Shown: positions 55,340-64,000 of the stretch, piece by piece
Numbering within the stretch: position 1 is the first letter of the stretch
Layout of the letters: every line of letters starts with the position of its first letter
Origin: Hippophae tibetana
Lineage: Eukaryota > Streptophyta > Magnoliopsida > Rosales > Elaeagnaceae
Assembly (NCBI GenBank): GCA_037013495.1
Contig: CM072806.1
Coordinates: 23,088,001 to 23,152,000 of the forward strand
Direction of reading: 5' to 3'
Length of the DNA stretch: 64,000 bases
Notes under the pieces: generated by a model
Seen by the model: only the letters and a program-made list of their open reading frames with translations
The model's database searches: none
What the model was told of the DNA's origin: nothing
Position numbers and translations under genes: made by a program

Positions 55340-58300
55340 TATTACTTAGACTTCCAAGAAATAGCTCTACCAGCAATGCTAAATATATAGCTGCTAGTTG
55401 ATTTGAAGTCTTCTAATAAAATGTTCCAATCTGCATCATTGTATCCTTCTAGAACAATGGGAAACTTTTTATAATGTAATCCAAGGTATATAGTTCTCTT
55501 ATGGTATCTCATAACCCTTTCAATAGCATTCCAATGCTCTACATTAGGTCTACTTGTAAACCTACATAGTAGTCCCACAACATAAGCTATGTCTGGTCTA
55601 GTGTAATCAATAGCATAACGTAAGCTACCAATGATGCTCGCATACTCAGCTTATCTAACACCGTCCCCGGTGTTCTTGAACAACTTTACACTAGGATCAT
55701 AAGGAGTACATGCAGGTTTACAGTTAAAGTAATTATATTTCTTTAAGATCTTCTCAATGTGATGAGATTGATCTAGAAAAATTCCCTTTTTAGACCTAAT
55801 AATCTTTATATCAAGGATTATACTTGCTTCTCCAAGGTCTTTCATATCAAAGTTAACACATAAATTTTTTTTCACATTAACATGAATATTTGACACAAAA
55901 ATAATCATGTCATCTACATATAAACATATAATAGTGTAAATGTCATTTTTTTGATTTATAATAAATGCATTTGTCACTTCCATTCATTTTGAATTTATAT
56001 GTGATAACTATATTATCAAATTTTGCATGTCATTGCTTAAGTTCTTGTTTTATACCATAAAAGGGATTTATCTAGTTTATAAACTTTATTTTCTTGACCT
56101 GGAATAACAAAACTTTCAGGTTGATCCATATAAATTTCTTCTTCTAAGTCACCATTTAAGAAAACAGTTTTAACATCCATTTGGTGTACTACTAAATCAT
56201 GGATAGCAGCAAGAGAAAAAGGTACACGTATGGAAGTTATTCGTGTGACTGGTGAAAATGTATCAAAGAAATCTACATTTTCCCTTTGCTATACCCTTTA
56301 ACTACAAGACGAGTTTTGTACTTTTCAATAGTACAATCGAGTTTTAATTTCTTCTTTAGTATCCATTTACATCCTATGGTTTTGCAACTAGGAGGTAAGT
56401 AAACTAAATGTCAAGTTCTATTATACTCATGAGAGTCTATTTCATCATTTATGTCTTCTTCCCATAAGTTGGCATCTAAAGAAGATAAAGTTTTTTGAAG
56501 AGTTTAGGGATCTTCTAATTAGACCCAAAGTCCTTGAGGGTTCGAGCTCGTTTACTTCTCCTAATTTTAGTGTTTAATTCCTCATTTTGTTTACTAGTTC
56601 TAGTTATGGGTAAACAACTAGAATATGAGCCCCCATTATTCTTCAATTTAAATGGAAACCTATGTTCACAATAGCCAACATCATTTGATTCTATAACTAT
56701 GATCATTTAAGTCATAGAATTTATAAGCTTTACTATTCACATCATATCCTATGAATACACATTCATATGTTCTACTAAACAACCCCAAGTTTTAAAATAA
56801 GTTAAATTAGGTTTCTTATTTTTCAAAATTTCATATGGTGAAATTTTACTTGTAGATTCAGGCATTCTATTTAACACATAGCAAACAGTTAATAAAATTT
56901 CTCCCCACTAATGGGAAGCAGCACTAGAGTTTAATAAAATTGCAACAACTAATTCAGTAAAAGTTCCATTTTTTTCTTTCAGCTTTGTCGTTCATTTTAG
57001 GAGAATAAGGTGCATTTTTTTCATGAATGATTTCATAAGTTTTATAAAAATCATTGAAGATGTTGGAATCATATTCAATGCCTCTATCACTTTGAAACAT
57101 TTTTATTTTTCTGTTAAGTTGATTCTCAATCTCAGTCATAAATATTTTAAACATGTCAAAAGCTTCACTTTTATTTTTCATTAGATATACATAAGTGTAA
57201 TCTGAACAGTTATCTATAAAAGTTATAAAATAGCGTTTTTCATTTTTTGTTAAATTTTCATCAAGTTCACATATGTGAGAGTGTATTAATTCTAAAGGTT
57301 TAGGTTCTCTAACTACTGACTTATGTGAAGTTTTGGTTATTTTAGTTTGACTACAAAAGTCACATTTTTCAAAATCATTTAAAGATAGTTTAGGAATTAG
57401 TTCTAAGGTAATCATGTTCTTGATTATGCATTTATTAACACGACAAAGTTTAGCATGCCAAATATTAAAAGAACTCAACATTCAATTTAAACATGTCATT
57501 AGTGGCGTACCATTTCCCAACGAAAAATATTATTTTTAGTTATTGTATATAAATCAGTCCCTTTAGTTTGAGTAAACCCAACTTTGTAAATAGGATATCA
57601 TGAAACTAAGTTCTTTCTCATCTCTGGAATATGCAGGACATCCTTCAAGATGACAGTCTTTCCAGAGGTAAACTTTAATACCACCTCACCAGTACCAACA
57701 ACTTTAGTGGAGTGGGAGTCGACAATAGCACTTTCTTATCCTCAGACTCAGAGTATAACTTGAACATGTCTCGATCATAGAAAACATGGCGAGAAGTACC
57801 AGTGTCTACCCACCACCCCTTGGATCCATCAACAAAATTGATTTCAGATATCATAGCAGTAAGTTGATCTTCGGTAAGGTTCGTCTACGGGGTAGGACGA
57901 TTCCTGTTCATGCAGTTCCTGGCCAAGTGGCTAGGTCTGTTACAACTATAACACATGAATGTGTTATTCCTTAAGGGGGTTGAGGTCCATTCTGGGGAGG
58001 ATAGTTTCTATTTCTATTTTGGTGGTTGCGGTTTTGGTTATTATTACGATTCTAAGTTTTCATATTTCTTCCTTTAGGTTTTAGAATTGCAGATGAGGGT
58101 TTCTTATTGGTACTGTTGTTTGAGACAACGAGTACTTCATCTCTTTGGTCTTACTCACCTCTTAATCTATAAAAAAAAACCCTTTCTTTTCGGGCTTCTT
58201 CTTCTATTCTTATACGGGTTATAAGACTTTCTAAAGAAAATTCCTTAGTTTTATATCTAAGTATATTCTTAAAATCTTTCTAAGCATGGGGTAATTTATC

Positions 58301-58780
58301 TATAATAATAGCTACTTGAAATTTTTCATCTAAAGTCATACATTCAAAAGTTATTTCGTGTGTTATCTTCTGCAGTTCGTTTGATTGAGCTTCCATAGAT
58401 TTGCCATCAATCATTTGGTACTTCATATATCTACTGACAAGATACTTCTTAGTTCCAGCTTCCTCAATGTCATACTTCTTTTTAAGTACATCTCAAATTT
58501 CCTTAGCAGACTTATCAAAATTATAATAGTCATACAAGTCATTAGCTAATCCATTATGAATAAAAATTTTGCATAGAAAATAATTTTCTATCCAGGTGTT
58601 TAAATCCTTTATTGTAACTTCAATATGAGAATTAGGCAATGTTGGTTTTTCAATAATAAGAACAAAAGCGACATTTTACATGGTTAAGAAAAATAATATT
58701 TTTTGTCTCCATTTTTTAAAATGTAGTTCCTCAAAACAAAATGGTTTGTTGAGATCAGCAGTTAGCATTTCAATTGACAT
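55340..58780 (-). pseudogene. Copia gag-pol, degenerate, minus strand
   Basis: Minus-strand order from the right: gag ATG at 58780 (MSIEMLTADLNKPF) with the KYLVSRYMKYQM / GKSMEAQSNELQ type core; zinc knuckle CYSCNRPSHLARNC (about 57915-57956); protease-end HIPEMRKNL near 57620; GAG-pre-integrase and integrase core at 57481-56954 (FITFIDNCSDYTYVYLMK, FQSDRGIEYDS, NDKAERKKW, carrying the D-D-E residues); reverse transcriptase with ICLYVDDMIIF near 55920; RNase H at 55578-55342 (GYNDADW...AGRAISWKSK). Many stops and frameshifts. The typical Copia domain order is complete, though every domain is damaged. Confidence 0.88.
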
Positions 58781-58805
58781 GACAGATAGAATACGTCTTA
58801 AAATT

Positions 58806-59260
58806 GTTAAAACAAATATGTGAAAAACTATGTAAGAACAATATTACCGATAACCTGAAATGAACTGCTTGGGTTGAGTCGCGGACTAGGTCAATCTCTT
58901 TAAGACATTTCACGGCTCTGCCCAAACTTGTGCAAGCAAACACAGTCTCGTCGTCCCTAGGATAAAACAGCCTAGAATCTTTTTTTCTGTCTCGGATCTT
59001 TACTGCACTGATGAAGTCCGGAATACTACACCTCTTAAATATTTATGTTGCTCAAAAATCTGAGAAAACAATTCTGAATTTTTTTTTCTTTGATTTTGCT
59101 ATGAAAAACCTTAGAACTGTTTTTGAATTGTTAAGTTATATTCTAAACTGAGGGTTATTGCCCCTATTTATAGTTGAAAAAATATGTGTAATGGTCATAT
59201 AATTATGAAAATAACGGTAAAAAATAACGGGCACATAATTATGAAAATAACAGTCATATA
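58806..59260 (-). mobile_element. 5' LTR of minus-strand Copia element, truncated
   Basis: Matches the inner 455 bp of the 53818 LTR (for example AAATATGTGAAAAACTATG and TTGGGTTGAGTCGCGGACTA) and lacks its outer ~170-190 bp. The break at 59260 is inside the ATAATTATGAAAATAAC repeats. No standard tRNA-iMet primer site follows; only 25 bp separate the LTR from the gag ATG. Confidence 0.88.
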
Positions 59261-59539
59261 AAAAAACCTGCAAAAGACATTGTTTCTCTATTTATGTTCA
59301 TATTTGTAACTATCTATTTGAGAGTAAACTAATTCCATGTCACAGCATAAAAGAATAAAATGAGAAAGAAGGAAGAAAATAAAATAACTCATACACTATC
59401 TATTGGTTTTCATGTTTAAATTTCTACTCCTTCAGCCAGCCATAAAGCAAAGATAAATTAATTTGTCTCATCAAAATTCTCCATCAACATTGAGGCTCTT
59501 CGGTTTTCCTCGTAGCAGAGAAAGCAGAAACTATAATAA

Positions 59540-59992
59540 TATGTAGTGAAGAGGCAGAAAACAGAACGTTCAAATGCCAATTTTGTGGTCGCATTTATGC
59601 CAATTCACAAGCGTTAGGAGGGCACCAAAACTCACACAAGCGAGAGCATCAAAGAGCCAAGCGTTCCGAGTTTCAGAACACCCTCATTTTTTAGCAGTTG
59701 CCTCTCTTCTCAGCTCACACCCAGTGAGAACAACACCCTCTATTTATAATGGAGTGTTGCTGCTAAGTTTGAATCATCGCATGCTATTTTTTGTGCAGCA
59801 AATCTTCCTTTGGTTTCATCTTCTTGTTCTGGTTTGGTAGCAGAGCAGTTTAGTTCTGCTTATGTACCATCACCCTGCTGCCAGTGAATTCTCTGATAAA
59901 TTGTCCAAAAAAGATGTACAAGTTGGTCTTCACTTAGGACTTGCACTCTCTGATGTTGGACTATTGAGAACAGAGAAGCTATACCATTTTAT
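59540..59992 (+). pseudogene. Captured C2H2 zinc-finger transcription factor (QALGGH type), broken
   Basis: In one frame from about 59550 the sequence reads [19 protein letters not shown] followed by [13 protein letters not shown]: a single C2H2 finger (C-x2-C...H-x3-H, 59575 to about 59637) with the plant-specific QALGGH helix and the basic tail of the small GIS/ZFP5/ZFP6/ZFP8-type regulators. A stop at 59691 ends that frame. The family-like continuation ([20 protein letters not shown]) is in another frame, has a stop at 59838-59840, and resumes to KDVQVGLHLGLALSDVG near 59910-59960, an L-x-L-x-L EAR-like repression motif expected at the C-terminus of such proteins. So nearly the whole intronless gene seems to have been present, now disabled by a frameshift and stops. 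It lies inside the CACTA element. Confidence 0.8.
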
Positions 59993-60071
59993 TATATTGC
60001 ATATTTATGGAGAGAAAGTATGTTATGCTAACGTATTCAATTTACAACGTCACAAGTTCCTTATTCTGTGA

Positions 60072-60378
60072 ACTATTAAAGTATCAATTTAAAAATTAAC
60101 CTATGGGGTATTGTAAATCAAAACTAACCTTGAAATCAGTAGATGGCCTTAGCTTCAAAAACTGCTCCCGTTGTGCTTACTTCATGTTAAGACATCTCTA
60201 TTTGCCAATAGCAGCCCTTGAACAACACAAGTAACAATAAAACCAAGTTAGCTAGAAAACCTCAGCAAATATATCATTCAATTTATATTATGGAATAATA
60301 TCAAGTACAACTATTTGCTTTAAAATGTCTTATAATTATATGTTAACAATGAATAAACATTCATTGTAAATGTCAGTT

Positions 60379-60438
<60 letters not shown>

Positions 60439-61464
60439 TAAAATAAAATACATTCCAATATAATTAATTCTTTAGAATGAGTCTTATTCTTTCAAGAACA
60501 TAAGTAATATAGTGTATCCTCCTCATCTTCACATCCGACAGCATGTATCAAGCAATATATAAAAAAAGATAGATTAGTCTCCTCTAGAGATTAGTCTCTT
60601 CTTGAGCCTGACACTCTTACTTCTTATAGCTCTTTTTTGATTTATCACACATGACATAATTAACATCAAAAACTTCCAGAGGCTATATATTCTCACACTT
60701 ACACTTGTTCATCAAGCCTGCAGTATATAGAGTCATGAAGGATTGAAGTTATGAGGATTTTGCTTGTTAAGTAATAAGGCAAGAGGAATTAAGAAACTCA
60801 ATTTAGGGGATATATGTTCGTAGAAGAGATGTATTGTACATATCTATCAGCATATCAGCATAAAAGAATAAGAATTATAGCCTGGAATATAAATGAAAGT
60901 ATTATATAAAATGCCTAATAAAGAAAAATATGATTAAGACCAAAAATACATATATTATGAGATTAAGAAAACCTCCACTGCTGAGTTGAAAAACCAGTTG
61001 CATAGCTAGAGCGTTTTTCAGACTTAACAAATGCTTAACATCTTATTCCCCGATTTAATGAGAAATATACCAATTATGCAATAATACGAATTCAGTAAGA
61101 CATGATGAAGATGTTTTAAGTAACACTTAATACTGATGAAAATACAAAAAGAACACCATAGAAAGGAAACACAAAACATGAAACCTTTATAAGAGTAAGA
61201 AGAGTGTGTACACACTATAGCTGAGGACAACGAGACGAGACATAGAGTGGCATAGAGGACCAATTAATCCATCTTCGAAAAGCATTTATATATATATGCT
61301 AGTTGCACGAAAACCCTAGGATATTAGCGTGAGCAGGGCGGGTCAGGAAGAAAGGAAAAAAAGGGGAAAAAAGAGAGAGGAAAAAAGGAAAAAAAGAGGG
61401 AAAAAGAAAAAAAAATTGATAAAATATTTTGGTGTTAATTTGGTGTAAAAGAGAGAAAATTAAT
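60072..61464. other. CACTA interior, right part
   Basis: No gene recognised. Contains a (CT)n-(AT)n microsatellite at 60382-60439 and a purine-rich A/G tract at 61340-61415. The 79-codon minus-strand frame at 61024-61263 has no recognisable motif. Confidence 0.5.
60382..60439. repeat. (CT)n followed by (AT)n microsatellite
   Basis: About 17 CT units run directly into about 12 AT units, a compound microsatellite. Confidence 0.95.
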
Positions 61465-61586
61465 AGGATATGTCTATGACCTCGGTTTTTAAATAACCAA
61501 GGCCATAGGGTATGTCTATGGTCTCGGTTTTTAAAAATAATGAGGCTAAATGTTCGAGACTATATGTATGTATTGTAGTAGTGGTT

Positions 61587-61960
61587 GGTGATTGAGGGTC
61601 ACCCTCAAGGTTTATAGTTCTTTTCCCTTCACTTTATTGATATACAATTTTTTATCATAGTACATTAGGTGGTGTTGGCTTTAGAGAAAAGTTAGGTTTG
61701 TGTGATAGATCGATTGTTATGGAGGTAGTAAGCAAGAGAAATAAGAGGTAGTTTGAATAGAGATCTTGGTTAATAAAGGTATTGGTGATTTTATTTCTGC
61801 CAGAGTTGTAATTGTTTTATTGTTTAGTGGATTATTTACTAGTAAGTGATTGTCGTAAGCAACCTGAGGATGTTACCACATAGATAGCAATTCTATGTGA
61901 GTTTACCTCGTTACATCTTTTGTTGTGCATGCTCTATTGTTGTGCTAGTACAATCCGAGT
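61587..61960 (+). mobile_element. Right part of SIRE-like Copia LTR
   Basis: Continuation of the LTR at 52500-53058 after the CACTA insertion. It ends with GATGTTACCACATAG...GTGAGTTTACCTCGTTACAT, closely similar to the tail of the LTR-like sequence at 45545-46620. The exact end and primer site are not clear. Confidence 0.6.
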
Positions 61961-62269
61961 TTAAAGTGTATGTGTCACAGTATACTAAAGCTTAAACACT
62001 AATTAGAAAGATTTTATTTTTTTACCCATTTTTTTATTAATAAATAATATATATGTTAATTAAAGTAATATGCTTGCCTGAGATTATTATTTATTTATGC
62101 TAATGTTCTACTTAAGTGTTTATTATTTCGCTGTTTGCAAGTTAGGGATGAGTTCTTAAGGAGTTTGTATCTCCTTACCTTGGTAGTGAATTGGGTTACA
62201 ATTTTTTTTTATTTCGTATAAGAGTCGATGAACTCTTTTAGGGCTTAAATGCTCCGATGTTGATTCTTT

Positions 62270-64000
62270 TGACTCACTGATCACACATGTACTTTTATTT
62301 TTGATGGACTTAGAAGAAGGAAGTAACGTAGGTAGGCCTATGTTGTTTAATAGGATAAATAATGCCCATTAAAAAATCTCAAATCAAGACCTTCTTGTGG
62401 TCCCTTGGAGATCGTATTTGGTTTATGGTAGAAATATCCAACCAAAACCCTCCCTGATGATATTGTGATTCCTAAATCCATGATTAAGTGGACTAAAGAA
62501 GAAAGTAAGGAATTTGAATGAAATAGCAAGGGAACATTCTAGAAAATACACATGAAGGTACATCTACTATCAAGAGATCCAAATTTTTGAAGTTGATCAA
62601 GATTTTGAACTCTACATTTTGAAAGAGTACGGAAAATTTTATGCTCAGTTTTCAAATATTGTTAGTTGTTCTTAAAACATGTGTAGACCTATTAGTGAAG
62701 AAAAACATATTGAGAAGATCATCACTAGTCTGCCATATCAGTTTCACACTAAAGTTACCGTGTTTTATCTATTTAGAAGCCTAGCAAGCTTAAAATTAAT
62801 GAATTAATTGGTAATCTGCAAGTCTTCAAACTTCATCACCTATTACCCAAACAATAATAATTTACTGTTGAAAAAGGGAAGAGCCTAATACTCAAGACTA
62901 CCAAGGGTAGTGGTTCTAGAAAATATGTGAACAGCTTTGTGATAAGTGATGATAATTCAGACCAGATGAAGAAGAAACAACATTGCTTGCCAAAATGTTT
63001 ACAAGATTCATCAAGAAAAAGAAACCATCCTTTTGGTGGTGTTTGGAAAAGAAAGTATGAAAATTAAGAGCTCAAAATCAATAAAGTTTGATAAAGACTC
63101 AGATAACGAAGCTGAGAAACCCAACAAAGGCCACCTAAACAAAATTAGATGCTCTGAATGTTGGACACCCAATCACATTGCTGCAATTTGCATCCATATA
63201 CAAAAATTCACGAACAAATGTGTTATGAAGGCTGAGGTTACTATTTCGAACAATACATCAATGCTAATGAGGATACCACTAACTTTCTAGCATTTTTTGC
63301 TTCAAGCAATATCGTAGATTCTTTAACTATCACCTAAGATGATTAAGGGGTTACACTTGAAAATGATGAAGATAAGCAATATGAATTTCTTGAATCTTAC
63401 AATGCACTTTTTGTTAGCACATATTAAGTCAGAAAGGGTTAAGAAAAAGGCTTTAGAGAGCCTAGATGAAAAATGATCAAGATAAGCGCCATAAATAAGC
63501 TTTTGAGGAAAAGAAGTCCTTATTTGATGTTGAACAACTTGGTCTTACTAACAAATATGAGGTCATTTAAAAGAGATATTATGATTTCCTTGAAAAGGTC
63601 AACACAAATAATGAAAAGGTGAAGAAGCTCGAGGAACAACTTAAGTGTCCTAATTTTGGTAAAGCGACCCCTTTGTATATCAATTTGATTCTACTTATTC
63701 ATTAAAAGGTTGAAATATAATAATTAAAGAAGCATATAATTATCCTTAAAAGTTCTAAGGAGCATCTGGCTTGTTCTCTCACTGAGAAAAAGTTGAAGTG
63801 GAACAATTGAATAGGAAAGTAGGAACTCTCACCAATTTAGCAACTTAATTGGAATCTTTCTTCAAGAAAAAGGAAGATTTGATTATATCTTTAAAGAATA
63901 AACTTTGTATGAGTGAAAAAAAAACTAGCTTAATCTTCCTCTATAATCAAGAAAATGATTTATGGTTCCAATAAATTAAGTGAAATTATTAGTAGCATAA
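62270..64000 (+). pseudogene. SIRE-like Copia gag, degenerate, runs off the window
   Basis: Fragmented frames follow the conserved order of large Copia gags: GSNVGRPMLFNR near 62320 (usual start '...RPP.L.G.NY..WK'), ENTHEGTSTIKRSKF near 62545, EEKHIEKIITSLPYQFHTKV near 62700, LKLNELIGNLQVFKLH near 62790, then a zinc knuckle CSECWTPNHIAAIC (63150-63191, CX2CX4HX4C with its usual glycine lost), NFLAFFASSNI, and a lysine/glutamate-rich coiled-coil region (NTNNEKVKKLEEQLK near 63605) ending KLSEII near 63975. Multiple frameshifts and stops. Pol would lie beyond the window. Confidence 0.78.

Larger units (their letters stand above)
53059..61583. mobile_element. Non-autonomous CACTA (En/Spm) transposon carrying a captured gene and a nested Copia element
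   Basis: The left end is CACTACTACAAAACATA (53059) and the right end TATTGTAGTAGTG (to 61583), perfect inverted CACTA termini. Both are flanked by GTT (53056-53058 and 61584-61586), the 3 bp duplication diagnostic of this superfamily. Subterminal repeats of the form CCTATGRCCTCGRTTTTTAA and complements fill 53080-53385 and 61465-61545, as expected for transposase-binding sites. I see no transposase. Excluding the nested Copia element (53818-59260) the element is about 3.1 kb and contains a C2H2 zinc-finger pseudogene. Movement would need transposase in trans. Confidence 0.9.

Overview
This window is nuclear DNA from a flowering plant, most likely a eudicot. The evidence is intron-rich genes for plant-specific protein families (a tonoplast-type V-ATPase subunit a, an RD19-type cysteine protease and a chloroplast NDH subunit), very AT-rich intergenic DNA, and nested plant transposable elements of nearly every order. 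I cannot name the species from sequence alone.

Three ordinary genes are intact enough to model exon by exon. (1) 3549-11437, plus strand: V-ATPase subunit a of the VHA-a2/a3 class, 18 exons, 815 codons, all junctions in phase. (2) 37900-39182, plus strand: a small six-exon gene best matching the chloroplast NDH subcomplex B protein PnsB5 (NDH18). (3) 43981-39632, minus strand: a four-exon RD19-like papain-family vacuolar protease with Cys/His/Asn triad intact. Genes 2 and 3 are convergent, with about 450 bp between their stop codons.

Most of the rest is transposon-derived. Left to right: a solo Copia LTR upstream of the V-ATPase gene (2412-2838); a foldback MITE in a V-ATPase intron; a possible hAT-like element carrying degenerate ~170 bp repeats (11.9-13.4 kb); a decayed Tnt1-like Copia element (15172-20210); an L1-type LINE on the minus strand (about 20.2-31.0 kb) split by an Athila-lineage Ty3 element (21475-29946); a minus-strand LTR-like promoter region with five CACGTG boxes (31.1-33.0 kb); short tandem duplications at 33.2 and 37.0 kb; a MULE-like element in the protease intron (41165-42318); SIRE-like and Athila/Tat-like remnants (45.5-52.5 kb); and a CACTA transposon (53059-61583) inserted in the LTR of a SIRE-like Copia element whose broken gag runs off the right edge. 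The CACTA element holds a second Copia element (53818-59260, minus strand) and a broken C2H2 zinc-finger transcription-factor gene, apparently captured from the host.

I found no bacterial-type system, CRISPR array, rRNA or tRNA gene. The most interesting items are the zinc-finger gene inside the CACTA element, the G-box array in an LTR-like promoter, the unusual rearrangements of the Athila element (duplicated LTR-end/PBS/gag start, and a deletion at a motif shared by reverse transcriptase and integrase), and the precise LINE/Athila junction. Family names come from reading motifs by eye; no database search was possible.
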